Notes under the pieces: model-generated
What the model saw: only the letters and a program-made list of their open reading frames with translations
What the model was told of the DNA's origin: nothing
Database searches by the model: none
Shown here: positions 32,730 through 42,979 of the stretch, piece by piece
Position numbering within the stretch: the stretch's first letter is position 1
Layout: each line of letters opens with the position of its first letter
Made by a program: the position numbers and the translations under genes
Assembly: GCA_032433765.1 (NCBI GenBank)
Contig: JAVIAB010000025.1
Location: 33,832,282 to 33,896,281 of the forward strand
Length of the DNA stretch: 64,000 nt
Reading direction: 5' to 3'
Origin: Megaustenia siamemsis
Lineage: Eukaryota > Mollusca > Gastropoda > Stylommatophora > Ariophantidae

Positions 32730-33165
32730 TGGTGTTACTAAACATAAAAGTACGGTACTGTATAGTACAGGGGGGGGGTGAAATGGTGTTGCTAAACATA
32801 AAAGTACGGTATTGTGTAGTACAGGGATGGAATTGTGTTGCTAAGCCTAAAAGTAAGGTAATGTGTAGTACATAGGGGGTGGTGTTGCTAAGCCTAAAAG
32901 TAAGGTAATGTGTAGTACATAGGGGGTGGTGTTGCTAAGCCTAAAAGTAAGGTAATGTGTAGTACAGGGGGGGAATGGTGTTGCTAAGCCTAAAAGTAAA
33001 GTAATGAGTAGTACAGGGGGGAATGCTGTTGCTAGCGCGGAATGGTGTTGCTAAGCCTAAAAGTACGGTACTGTGTAGTACATTGGGGGTGGTGTTGCTA
33101 AGCCTAAAAGTACGGTACTGTGTAGTACTGGGAGGAGTAGTGATGCTAAGCCTAAATGTAAGCAG
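32730..33165. repeat. About 47-bp minisatellite with G runs, 9-10 copies
   Basis: Unit GGTGTTGCTAAGCCTAAAAG followed by TA(A/C)GGTA(A/C)TGTGTAGTAC and G5-8. The minus-strand duplicate array lies in segment Y at 40.6-41.0 kb. Confidence 0.9.
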
Positions 33166-33781
33166 CACAGACAGAAGAAATGTAAGGAACAACCAGGGGG
33201 TCGCAGTGAGGTCTAGTAGAGAGGAGGAGAGAATAGCATAGGCTGCAATATCTGCATATACACAACATGCATGTACACAAGTTATATATTATATGAGTCA
33301 AATATCCAGTAGTGGGGGAAGAATCCCAGTACACATAGGTATATGAATGAGATACATTAATGCCCCGTGGGGTCAGCGAACCCCACAGGGCTTTGAGGCG
33401 ATTCTCTAGGAAGAAACGGCTGCGGTCACAGGAGTGGCACATTACAATCCCCGTGATACGGATGTCTTGTTTGTTAGTTAGCTATGTAGTGTTAATTGTG
33501 TTCACTTACATATCTGTTTATTTGTTGTTTACTGTTTCTGCTGAAGCCTTATTGAGCCGTAACGTCGTTCGATTTTGTGCTTTCCATTACTAATGTAAAA
33601 CTTTAACCGACCAATTTTTTCTCATTTTTTTTTCATTTCTCCTTTATAATCAGCTTTACCGCAGCTTGGAATTTTGATGCATTTATGCCTTCTAATGCAT
33701 TTGATCCTTCACAGTAATGCTTTTAAGAATGTTTTAAGTGACATTATTATCAGAGTTTTAACAGGAAACACTTTTGAGATG
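32781..33781. repeat. Segment Y, first copy (1001 bp)
   Basis: Matches 40597-41594 almost base for base. I see one substitution (near 33550, CCTTATTG against CCGTATTG) and length changes in two homopolymers. It includes most of the 47-bp array, a GTGGGGT/ACCCCAC hairpin near 33364-33390 and AT-rich sequence. No gene recognised inside. Confidence 0.93.
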
Positions 33782-33789
33782 ATTTACAA

Positions 33790-34345
33790 ATATCACTGCT
33801 GTGTGAGATTTTATAAAAACGCTGTTATAAGAGATTTTATAAAAACGCTGTAATAAGAGATTATTATAAAAACGCTGTTACAAGAGATGTTATAAAAACG
33901 CTGTTATAAGAGATTTTATAAAACGCTGTAATAAGAGATTATTATAAAAACGCTGTTATAAGAGATTTTATAAAAACGCTGTAATAAGAGATTTAATAAA
34001 AACGCTGTAATAAGAGATTTTATAAAAACGCTGTTATAAGAGATTTTACACCCAAAAAAATCACTTATGAAAGAATGTATAAAAACGCTATTATGAGAGA
34101 TTTAACCCTTAAAAAATACTTATCGGAGGTTGTACAAAAACGCTGTTATAACAAATTTTTTTTTAAAATGCTGTTATGAGAGATTTTACAAGAACACTGT
34201 TATGGGAGATTTTATAAAACCGCTGTTATGGGAGATTTTTACAAAATAACGCTGGTATGGAAGATTTTGCAAAAAACACTGTTATGGGAGATTGTACAAA
34301 ATAACGCTGTTATGGGAGATTTTACAAGAACACTGTTATGAGCAT
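33790..34345. repeat. About 26-bp minisatellite
   Basis: Unit ATAAGAGATTTTATAAAAAC followed by GCTGTT, decaying rightwards to TATGGGAGATTTTACAAGAAC. Confidence 0.9.
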
Positions 34346-34429
34346 TTGGACACTATCATCATGTTCAGTATGGACCCGCTTTTATGAGATTTGGGAACGG
34401 GAATGTGCATGACGGTGCACTTTTGATAA

Positions 34430-34680
34430 TTTGGAAAAGTTGATGTTTTGTGAGTTTTGAAAGAAAAAAGTTGATTTGTGAGTTTTGAAAGAAAAACGTT
34501 GATTTGTGAGTTTTGAAAGAAAAAAGTTGATTTGTGGGTCTTGAAAGAAAAAATTTGATTTGTGAGTTTTGAAAGAAAAAAGTTGATTAGTGAGTTTTGA
34601 AAGAAAAACGTTGATTTGTGAGTTTTGAAAAAAGTTGATTTGTGAGTTTTGAAAAAGTTGATGTTTTTAATTTGGAGAAA
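34430..34680. repeat. 28-bp minisatellite, about 8 copies
   Basis: Unit GTTGATTTGTGAGTTTTGAA+AGAAAAAA. Confidence 0.9.
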
Positions 34681-35462
34681 AAAAATGTATGCTGTGTGAG
34701 TTTTTTTTTATTTTAAATAAAGGTTAATTCTATGTGGGTTTAGAAAAAATAAAGTTGATGATATGTGAGTTTTCAAAAAGAAAAGAAAAGAAATTCATGT
34801 TTTTTGAGTTTCTAAAATATAAAAAAAAAATGTTGCTTCTATTAGAATTTCAAGAAAAAAAAATTGTTGCAATAAAAGCCATGACAAATGAGCTCATTAA
34901 GAGAAAATATCCAAATCTCTCTTTCAGGAAGTTTTTAAAATCTTACCTTATTGTCTTTCAAAATGGTTACAAACATCTCCACAAGAAAAGCTCTTTTATT
35001 TGTCTTTTTTTTCCACTTATCCTTTCCAATATTTAGAAATAATTTTTATTGTACAGAAAAATGTATTAAAAGATGCTTCCAGCTTTAGAAAGATCAATAA
35101 ATCTCTCCTGCTTTAGGGAAAACATTACTTCTCCAACAGATACCCAATTTGGTACCCACATCTTTAAATAAATAAGAAAAAGACAGAATAAATCTTCATT
35201 TTAAATGAATAACGACATTACAGAAAAGCATTCTATATTTAACTTAATTAAAGAAATGTGAAGCCTCAAAAGTGAGCTAACGTCTTTACTGGACAAATAG
35301 TGTGCCTTGCAGGCCACGAGAACTGAGGGGAGAGAAGTCTCAATTATTCCGGTGTCGAAAATGGACTAAATCATGTATTTGGCTTCAACTAAATTGACGT
35401 CATATAAGAATTAATGTTATCTTGAAAACAATAACTCTATATTTGTATATGTATGTAAATAT
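34681..35462. other. No gene seen; AT-rich
   Basis: About 780 bp. A 100-codon Lys/Phe-rich frame (34734-35036) follows base composition and has no domain. 35260-35400 is less AT-rich but unassigned. Confidence 0.4.
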
Positions 35463-35706
35463 TAGGAAGTAACAATCAACATTTTTGGTCATGTAATGAG
35501 AAGAGAACAACTGGTATATATTGTAACAACTGGGAAAATTGAGGGGCGAAGAGATAGAGGGAGGCAAAGAGAAAAGATACCAGTTAAGAGAATGGCTTGG
35601 CAGAAGGTCAACAACAGAAATGATAAAAAACTGTCGAGATCGAAAGTTGTGGAGAGACATGATCACCTACGCCCAGCAGGCCCGGTTCTTGATGATGATG
35701 ATGTAT
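35463..35706 (+). mobile_element. LINE-A C-terminal fragment with (GAT)n tail
   Basis: GHVMRREQLVYIVTTGKIEG and RRDRGRQREKIP, then a deletion of a few bases shifts frame before EMIKNCRDRKLWRDMI. It ends TTGATGATGATGATG. Confidence 0.85.
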
Positions 35707-35707
35707 G

Positions 35708-35946
35708 TCAAGAAAAGTAAAAGTTCAATCCCCGCCTTGCGAGGGTTGTGGGGTGTATGGTGTTAGTGACAGTATTTTTCTATGAGCACTGCACATTTTC
35801 GGGTGATATTACGCCAGGCCGCCTTCACTTTCTAGAAAAAATCTCTGGTACCAATTTTTAGAGGCTGGGTGAACCCCGGAGCTTTCTTAGTCCATAAAAA
35901 AATCCACCACTGCTGGGGATCGAACCCCAACTATTCTGGTCAGGAA
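35708..35946 (-). mobile_element. SINE-3: SINE-1-type body with a different tRNA-like head
   Basis: The body (plus strand ATGGTGTTAGTGAC, GATATTACGCC, GAGGCTGGGTGAACCC) aligns with SINE-1, but the head has B-box GGGGTTCGATCCCC (35915-35928) and an unrelated arm. This is a shared body with an exchanged head. Its A-box region is the tandem array at 35947-36178. Confidence 0.75.
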
Positions 35947-36178
35947 GCGAGCACACTAACCACTCAGCCACCGAGGCGAGCACACTAACCACTCAGCCAC
36001 CGAGGCGAGCACACTAACCACTCAGCCACCGAGGCGAGCACACTAACCACTCAGCCACCGAGTCGAGCACACTAACCACTCAGCCACTGAGGCGAGCACA
36101 CTAACCACTCAGCCACCGAGTCGAGCACACTAACCACTCAGTCACCGAAGCGAGCACACTAACTACTCAGCCACCGAG
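35947..36178. repeat. 29-bp tandem array of the SINE-3 A-box, 8 copies
   Basis: Unit GCGAGCACACTAACCACTCA+GCCACCGAG repeated exactly every 29 bp. On minus each unit contains TGGCTGAGTGG, a full A-box match, or a variant with one or two changes. The innermost A-box starts 44 nt upstream of the B-box, which is tRNA spacing. Confidence 0.95.
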
Positions 36179-36181
36179 GCT

Positions 36182-36326
<145 letters not shown>

Positions 36327-36454
36327 ACGAATAACAAATCAGGTGATATTTATATATATGTTGTAACACATGTTTTTCATAGATTTGATTAATAAATAAG
36401 GCTTCTATCAAATCACACCATGTGACAGTAAATAAATCACATCATTACATCATA

Positions 36455-37135
36455 TACAGCGAGCCAAACTCCCATCGATCATGGCAACACTTAGGATTCA
36501 GAGACGGCACTCGATGATGATGATGTGTGCTAATTATACTTCTATACGGCTCACAAACTGAGACTGCCTATGCAGGGCAGGAGAAAAGGTTAAATAGCTT
36601 TCATATGCGTTACTTTCGAAAGATTATGAACATCAAATGGCAGGACAAAGTAACCAACTCTAATGTCTTAAACGAGCCAAACTCTCATTCATCATGGCAA
36701 CACTTAAGAGTCGTAAACCTAGGTGGCTGGGTCATGTAAGAAGAATGGCAAACAATCGCATTCCCAAACAAATATTGTATGGTGAACTTAAAGACGGAAG
36801 GAGACCAAAGGGTAGATCAGTGCTGAGATATAAGGATGTTTGTAGGGCTTCCTTGAGGGAATTCTGTATCAATGAAAGAAACTGGGAAAATCTGACTGCA
36901 GATCGTAGCACATGGAGAACAAAAATAAAAAATGGCACAGCAATTTTTGAGACAGTGCTGATATCAAAGTCAGAAGACAAATAGCGCAAGAGAAAAGAGA
37001 CAAGGCCAGGTACAGCAAATACACCTTGCTCGTTCTGTGCATGGATTGTCTGTCCAATATTGGCAAATTCAGCCACGAGAAAATATGTTCAGTAAAGCAG
37101 CACCCAGTATGAGACACTAATGCTTTACCAAACTA
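36455..37135 (+). mobile_element. LINE-D ORF2 C-terminal region
   Basis: A short LINE-D stub (36458-36498) is followed by a LINE-B tail piece (AGAGACGGCACTCGATGATG, 36499-36524), then the main copy: YGSQTETAYAGQEKRLNSFH, YFRKIMNIKWQDKVTN, then MATLKSRKPRWLGHVRRMAN, KQILYGELKDGRRPKGRSVL, DVCRASLREF and NLTADRSTWRTK, and after a stop the C-terminal CMDCLSNIGKFSHEKIC finger. Frameshifts near 36700 and a stop before the finger make it defective. Confidence 0.87.
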
Positions 37136-37520
37136 CTGACTCATTATAATTGCTTACTAGACTATGTATGGCAGTTTCCTCATATTCCAAGTCCGGCTTG
37201 TTGCAGGAGCTACTGAGTTAGGTGCTCTGTGCACACCGTGCGCTGTGTGTTTCATACGTTTTGATCATGTTTGATATTCCAATTGTTTACGATGAATGAT
37301 GATATCGTATGACAGGAAACAGTCGGCTATGTTCACTTTCTGTGCGGTTTCGTCTTTGTCTTTTGGCGTGTGCTGAGACTGCTATGATGGGGACTACAGT
37401 TACATGTCTTTGTTTGGGAGATGTGTTAGTAATTCGGATGATTCCACTGGCACGGGCGGTTGAGCAATTATGGATTTTAATTCGTTTGCAGTGATACCGG
37501 GGCCTTCCATAACCAAAGAA
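37136..37520 (-). repeat. Dispersed repeat R2, inverse copy
   Basis: CAGTTTCCTCATATTCCAAG to ATTTTAATTCGTTTGCAGTG is the reverse complement of 19730-20090. It directly follows LINE-D. Confidence 0.75.
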
Positions 37521-37917
37521 CCAAAAGATTGTTTACTACCAACCGTCTATCAAGACGCCAAAAGCTATACCTCATATTGCAGTATCAGCTCATACTATAT
37601 ATTCTAGTATTTTATCTACTCTTTATTAGTAATCTTATGTACACATTATCAAGCCATGTGATATTGACCAATCAATAAAAATTACAGTTTTTAACAAATT
37701 TGCCATATTTGAGTCCGAGTAATAAAGTATGTGCCTCGTATTGCAATCACAACACGTTAACAGTTATAGAAGTGTATCTATGCAACTACACAATGTCAAC
37801 ACATTTGAAAGAATTTAGACTGTTCAATGAGAAGATGTCTTACCTAGAATTACAATAAAAGCTACCCTCAATATCCGGTTCTGAGAGTAATATATTTCTT
37901 AGCCGATGTGTTTATAT
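37521..37917. other. No gene seen
   Basis: AT-rich unique sequence of about 400 bp. Confidence 0.4.
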
Positions 37918-38312
37918 ATCTTCTTCTTTCGTGTGCCATATACCTTTCAGCGTCGAGGGGAATACAATTTAAGATCTTTTGCTATTCTGTTCGCATCTCC
38001 TGGTGTGTATGTTTCTAATAATGCACCAATCCATATTTTTCCTGGTCGGCACTTGGGTCTGGTGTTCTTGAAACCTTTATTAAAGGCTCGTTGTGTTTTG
38101 ATCTTTCTGCCTTATCACGTGGCCCCACCATTTTATTTGTTGTTGCTTTTTGAATTCTAAGGCGGAGATTTGTCCCAGCTTTGTTCTCAGTTCTTCATTT
38201 CTGACCATATCTCTCGGGCTGACTCCTGTCATTCGTCTGACACATTTAATCTCAATAATGGTAATGTTTCTTATTGTTCTTGCATCTAGGGTCCAGGACT
38301 GGTTTTTATATC
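37918..38312 (-). mobile_element. LINE-C C-terminal fragment
   Basis: Plus-strand TTCAGCGTCGAGGGGAATAC, TGGTCGGCACTTGGGTCTGG and the GTCATTCGTCTGACACATTT region match the LINE-C copies at 2.6 and 59 kb. Many stops. Confidence 0.75.
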
Positions 38313-38387
38313 AGATCTATACATGTAATCTGCATACTTAAGTCTCACAGTTAGAATATAGAGCAAATTTACTAACGGTAAAATGTA

Positions 38388-39735
38388 AATGCATCATCAT
38401 CAAGTACCGAGCCTGCTGGCTTAGGTGATCATGTCTCTCCACAACTTTCGATCTTGACAGTTATTTATCATTTCTTTTGTTGACCTTCTGTCAAGCCGAT
38501 TCTCTTAAGCTGTCTGGTATCTTTTCTCTTTCCTTCCCTCTATCTCTTCGTCTCTCAATTTTTCCAGTTGTTACAATATACTTCAGTTGTTCTCTTCTCA
38601 TTACATGGCCAAAAAATGATGATTGTTTCTTCCTAATATTGGAAATTAGCTCTCTTTTTGCTTTGGCCTCTCTCAGAACATCTTCATTACTCTTCTTAGC
38701 TGTCCATTGTTAAAAAAAAAAAAAGTAAAGTACCCCCGTCACGCCAAGTGGCGTATAGGGAATATGGTGTTAGTGACCATACATTTTACAGACCTTCAGC
38801 ACATGATTGTTGGGGTAATGTGGTCGGTATTACGCCCGCGCCGCTTTATTTTCCCAGAAAAAAATCCGGTAACCATTTAAGGCTGGGTGAACCCGGAAGC
38901 CGTCGGTTGCCATCGAACCCTACCTCTTCTCCTTTGCAGTCCAGTACACTAACCACTGAGCTATTGCGGCTCCCTAGCTGTCCATGGTACTCTCAACATT
39001 CTTCTGTAAAAACCACATTTCCACAGACTCCAGTGATTTTCTTGTCTGTTGTCCTATTGTCTATGATTCACATCCATATGTTAAGACTGGCTCTACATAA
39101 CATTTAAGAACTCATTTTTTTGTTTCTATTGTCAAAAATAAATGAATTGCATAATATCTTCCTCATTTTTTGGAAAGCTGCTTTTGCCTGAGCCATTCTG
39201 CATCTCAACTCTTTTGTACATCTTCCGTCTGAGGTTAACAAAGTTCCCAAATATTTAAATTTATTTACCTGTTTTAATATTGTTCCACTTATCTTTATTT
39301 TGCACTGAGGTGATGTCTTTTTCTTTGTTGTTACCATTACATTTGTCTTTTTCATTTCTTGTTACCATTACTTCTGTCTTTTTACTATTAAGGCTGAGTC
39401 CTTTACTTTTCCTTTCTTTCACTATAATGTCCAACATTTCTTGTAACTCATTTTCATTCTTCGCGATTAAGACTGTATCATCAGCATACCTTAGATTATT
39501 TATATTATGATCTCCGATTGTTATTCCAGGCATGCCCCTTAAGGATCTTAAAATAATCTCATTATAAATATTAAACAAATCTGGTGACAGCACTCGACCT
39601 TGTCTAACACCCTGTTTTATTTGTTGAAACATTCCCAATTGGTTTCCAGTTCTTATAGCCGCTGTTTGTTGCCAGTACATGTTCTTTATTATTCTTAGAT
39701 CTTTGCTGTCTACGGTTATGCTTTCTACAGGTAAA
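38388..39735 (-). mobile_element. LINE-A, longest copy, including RT catalytic motif
   Basis: The minus strand runs QGVRQGRVLSPDLFNIY, then LRYADDTVLIAKNENELQEM with the YADD catalytic box at 39477-39488, KTEVMVTRNEKD, a frameshift with a local duplication near 39350, KYLGTLLTSDGRCTKELR and RKILCNS, then, beyond a SINE-1 insertion, the GHVMRREQL to (GAT)n end. It is the only RT active-site motif I find in the window. LINE reverse transcriptase primes on nicked target DNA. The 5' part, including endonuclease, is missing. Confidence 0.9.
38708..38974 (-). mobile_element. SINE-1 inserted in LINE-A, with TSD
   Basis: Complete minus-strand SINE-1 with T-rich 3' tail (TTTACTTTTTTTT on minus). TSD TAGCTGTCCAT is perfect at 38697-38707 and 38975-38985. 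Confidence 0.92.
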
Positions 39736-39807
39736 ATGTAAATGATAATTACAAGATATTTGTTAATAACTGTACACAGTAATCGTACTCAATCTGTCAT
39801 TCAAAGT

Positions 39808-40523
39808 ATTCCTCTTCTTCCTTTCAGCTCCCTGTGGAGCATAGGTCTTCAACAAGCACTTTCAGCTCCCTGTGGAGCATAGGTCTTCAACAAACACTTT
39901 CTGCTCCCTGTGGAGCATAGGTCTTCAACAAACACTTTCAGCTCCCTGTAGAGCATAGGTCTTCAACAAACACTTTCAGCTCCCTGTGGAGCATAGGTCT
40001 TCAACAAACACTTTCAGCTCTCTGTGGAGCATAGGTCTTCAACAAACACTTTCAGCTCCCTGTAGAGCATAGGTCTTCAACAAACACTTTCAGCTCCCTG
40101 TGGAGCATATGTCTTCAACAAACACTTTCAGCTCCCTGTGGAGCATATGTCTTCAACAAACACTTTCAGCTCCCTGTGGAGCATAGGTCTTCAACAAACA
40201 CTTTCAGCTCCCTGTGGAGCATAGGTCTTCAACAAACACTTTCCAAGCAGTTCTGTTTCTTGCCATTCTCTTAAGATCATTCCATGTCTCCCCCATCGTC
40301 GTCATCTCTGCTTCTGTCTGTCTTCTCCAAGAATTTCGTGTCTTCCTCTTTGTCTTTTCCCCTGGGGATTCCCCAACAGGGCCTGTTGTGTAATACTCTC
40401 AGTTGACTTTCGCAGTGTGTGTCCTATCCAGCGCCATCGTCTTCGCTGTATCTCTTTATCCACTGGTGTTTGACTGGTACATTTCCATAATTCTATGTCA
40501 GATTTACTTTTATTCTTTTCTTT
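39808..40523 (-). mobile_element. LINE-E C-terminal copy, left arm of palindrome
   Basis: The minus strand carries [35 protein letters not shown], then WNDLKRMARNRTAWKVFVED and LCSTGS-stop. Its last codons are amplified as the 38-bp array at 39826-40243. It is near-identical to the right arm (41887-42655). Confidence 0.88.
39826..40243. repeat. 38-bp minisatellite from the LINE-E stop region, 11 copies
   Basis: On plus the unit is CAGCTCCCTGTGGAGCATAG followed by GTCTTCAACAAACACTTT. On minus it encodes the last residues VFVEDLCSTGS and stop of LINE-E. Eleven units at 38-bp spacing. Confidence 0.95.
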
Positions 40524-40600
40524 TATCCCATACTGTAAAGAATATAAGCCGAAAAAACTTCATAAACATGGACAAGTCAAAGAAAAGAATAAAAGTAAAT
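40284..40600. repeat. Segment X, first copy (duplicated at 41592-41908)
   Basis: 314 bp from TCTCCCCCATCG (40287) to AAGTAAAT (40600), identical to 41595-41908 at the bases I compared. It holds part of LINE-E and a hairpin, ATTTACTTTTATTC... (40502) against ...GAATAAAAGTAAAT (to 40599), with a spacer of about 55 bp. Confidence 0.93.
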
Positions 40601-41594
40601 GGTGTTGCTAAACATAAAAGTACGGTATTGTGTAGTACAGGGATGGAATTGTGTTGCTAAGCCTAAAAGTAAGGTAATGTGTAGTACATAGGGGGTGGTG
40701 TTGCTAAGCCTAAAAGTAAGGTAATGTGTAGTACATAGGGGGTGGTGTTGCTAAGCCTAAAAGTAAGGTAATGTGTAGTACAGGGGGAATGGTGTTGCTA
40801 AGCCTAAAAGTAAAGTAATGAGTAGTACAGGGGGGAATGCTGTTGCTAGCGCGGAATGGTGTTGCTAAGCCTAAAAGTACGGTACTGTGTAGTACATTGG
40901 GGGTGGTGTTGCTAAGCCTAAAAGTACGGTACTGTGTAGTACTGGGAGGAGTAGTGATGCTAAGCCTAAATGTAAGCAGCACAGACAGAAGAAATGTAAG
41001 GAACAACCAGGGGGTCGCAGTGAGGTCTAGTAGAGAGGAGGAGAGAATAGCATAGGCTGCAATATCTGCATATACACAACATGCATGTACACAAGTTATA
41101 TATTATATGAGTCAAATATCCAGTAGTGGGGGAAGAATCCCAGTACACATAGGTATATGAATGAGATACATTAATGCCCCGTGGGGTCAGCGAACCCCAC
41201 AGGGCTTTGAGGCGATTCTCTAGGAAGAAACGGCTGCGGTCACAGGAGTGGCACATTACAATCCCCGTGATACGGATGTCTTGTTTGTTAGTTAGCTATG
41301 TAGTGTTAATTGTGTTCACTTACATATCTGTTTATTTGTTGTTTACTGTTTCTGCTGAAGCCGTATTGAGCCGTAACGTCGTTCGATTTTGTGCTTTCCA
41401 TTACTAATGTAAAACTTTAACCGACCAATTTTTTCTCATTTTTTTTCATTTCTCCTTTATAATCAGCTTTACCGCAGCTTGGAATTTTGATGCATTTATG
41501 CCTTCTAATGCATTTGATCCTTCACAGTAATGCTTTTAAGAATGTTTTAAGTGACATTATTATCAGAGTTTTAACAGGAAACACTTTTGAGATG
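40597..41594. repeat. Segment Y, second copy (998 bp), between X and X'
   Basis: Near-identical to 32781-33781, same orientation. The left joint shares AAAT with X and the right joint shares ATG with the start of X. Confidence 0.93.
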
Positions 41595-41908
41595 TCTCCC
41601 CCATCGTCGTCATCTCTGCTTCTGTCTGTCTTCTCCAAGAATTTCGTGTCTTCCTCTTTGTCTTTTCCCCTGGGGATTCCCCAACAGGGCCTGTTGTGTA
41701 ATACTCTCAGTTGACTTTCGCAGTGTGTGTCCTATCCAGCGCCATCGTCTTCGCTGTATCTCTTTATCCACTGGTGTTTGACTGGTACATTTCCATAATT
41801 CTATGTCAGATTTACTTTTATTCTTTTCTTTTATCCCATACTGTAAAGAATATAAGCCGAAAAAACTTCATAAACATGGACAAGTCAAAGAAAAGAATAA
41901 AAGTAAAT
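41592..41908. repeat. Segment X', second copy
   Basis: Direct repeat of 40284-40600, offset exactly 1308 bp. Unlike the first copy, it continues into the right arm of the palindrome (CTAACATAGAATTATGG). Confidence 0.93.
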
Positions 41909-42655
41909 CTAACATAGAATTATGGAAATGTACCAGTCAAACACCAGTGGATAAAGAGATACAGCGAAGACGATGGCGCTGGATAGGACACACACTGCGA
42001 AAGTCAACTGAGAGTATTACACAACAGGCCTGTTGGGGAATCCCCAGGGGAAAAGACAAAGAGGAAGACACGAAATTCTTGGAGAAGACAGACAGAAGCA
42101 GAGATGACGACGATGGGGGAGACATGGAATGATCTTAAGAGAATGGCAAGAAACAGAACTGCTTGGAAAGTGTTTGTTGAAGACCTATGCTCCACAGGGA
42201 GCTGAAAGTGTTTGTTGAAGACCTATGCTCCACAGGGAGCTGAAAGTGTTTGTTGAATGTTGAAGACCTGTGCTCCACAGGTAGCTGAAAGTGTTTGTTG
42301 AAGACCTATAGTCTACAGGGAGCTGAAAGTGTTTGTTGAAGACCTATAGTCTACAGGAAGCTGAAAGTGTTTGTTGAAGACCTATGCTCCACAGGGAGCT
42401 GAAAGTGTTTGTTGAAGACCTATGCTCCACAGGAAGCTGAAAGTGTTTGTTGAAGACCTATGCTCCACAGGGAGCTGAAAGTGTTTGTTGAATGTTGAAG
42501 ACCTATGCTCCACAGGTAGCTGAAAGTGTTTGTTGAAGACCTATAGTCTACAGGAAGCTGAAAGTGTTTGTTGAAGACCTATACTCTACAGGAAGCTGAA
42601 AGTGTTTATTGAAGACCTATGCTCCACAGGGAGCTGAAAGGTAGAAGAAGAAGAA
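41887..42655 (+). mobile_element. LINE-E C-terminal copy, right arm of palindrome
   Basis: Encodes [40 protein letters not shown] and [10 protein letters not shown], then ETWNDLKRMARNRTAWKVFV. A 1-bp deletion (AGGCCTG for AGGCCCTG) distinguishes it from the left arm. It ends in GGTAGAAGAAGAAGAAT after its own minisatellite. Confidence 0.88.
42176..42640. repeat. 38-bp minisatellite, right arm, about 12 copies
   Basis: Reverse complement of the 39.8-kb unit (GTGTTTGTTGAAGACCTATG). Two units have an extra TTGAATG-type insertion, and several have CTATAGTCTACAGG in place of CTATGCTCCACAGG. The pattern differs from the left arm, so the two arrays evolved separately after inversion. Confidence 0.95.
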
Positions 42656-42689
42656 TAAAAAAGTAAATAAATTTGTACTTTACGATGAT

Positions 42690-42965
42690 GGATCCGATAT
42701 GAAATGCCTCAAACATCTGTTTATTGGGATATTTTCATTATATAATGCATCAAACATCTGTTTATTATTATAGATTCATGACATAATACATCAAACATCT
42801 GTTTACTGTGATAGATTCATGACATAATACATCAAACATCTGTTTACTGTGATAGATTCATGACATAACACATCAAACATCTGTTTACTGTGATAGATTC
42901 ATGACATACTACATCAAACATCTGTTTACTGTGATAGATTCATGACACAACACATCAAACATCTT
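42690..42965. repeat. 41-bp minisatellite, 6 copies
   Basis: Unit ACATCAAACATCTGTTTACT followed by GTGATAGATTCATGACATAAT. The last unit ends about 15 bp before the candidate splice acceptor at 42979. Confidence 0.92.
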
Positions 42966-42979
42966 CCTCGTCATCACAG
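42965..42979 (+). promoter_or_regulatory. Candidate 3' splice site
   Basis: Pyrimidine-biased TTCCTCGTCATCACAG immediately after the 41-bp array. Any branch point would lie in the last repeat unit (TTCATGAC is a candidate). Confidence 0.45.

Noticed and set aside
33152..33442. 96-codon frame repeated exactly at 40966-41256 as if conserved
   Set aside because: Both copies lie in segment Y, a recent duplication, so identity reflects youth and not selection. No domain recognised.
34734..35036. 100-codon Lys/Phe-rich frame
   Set aside because: Composition follows A/T runs and there is no support for coding.
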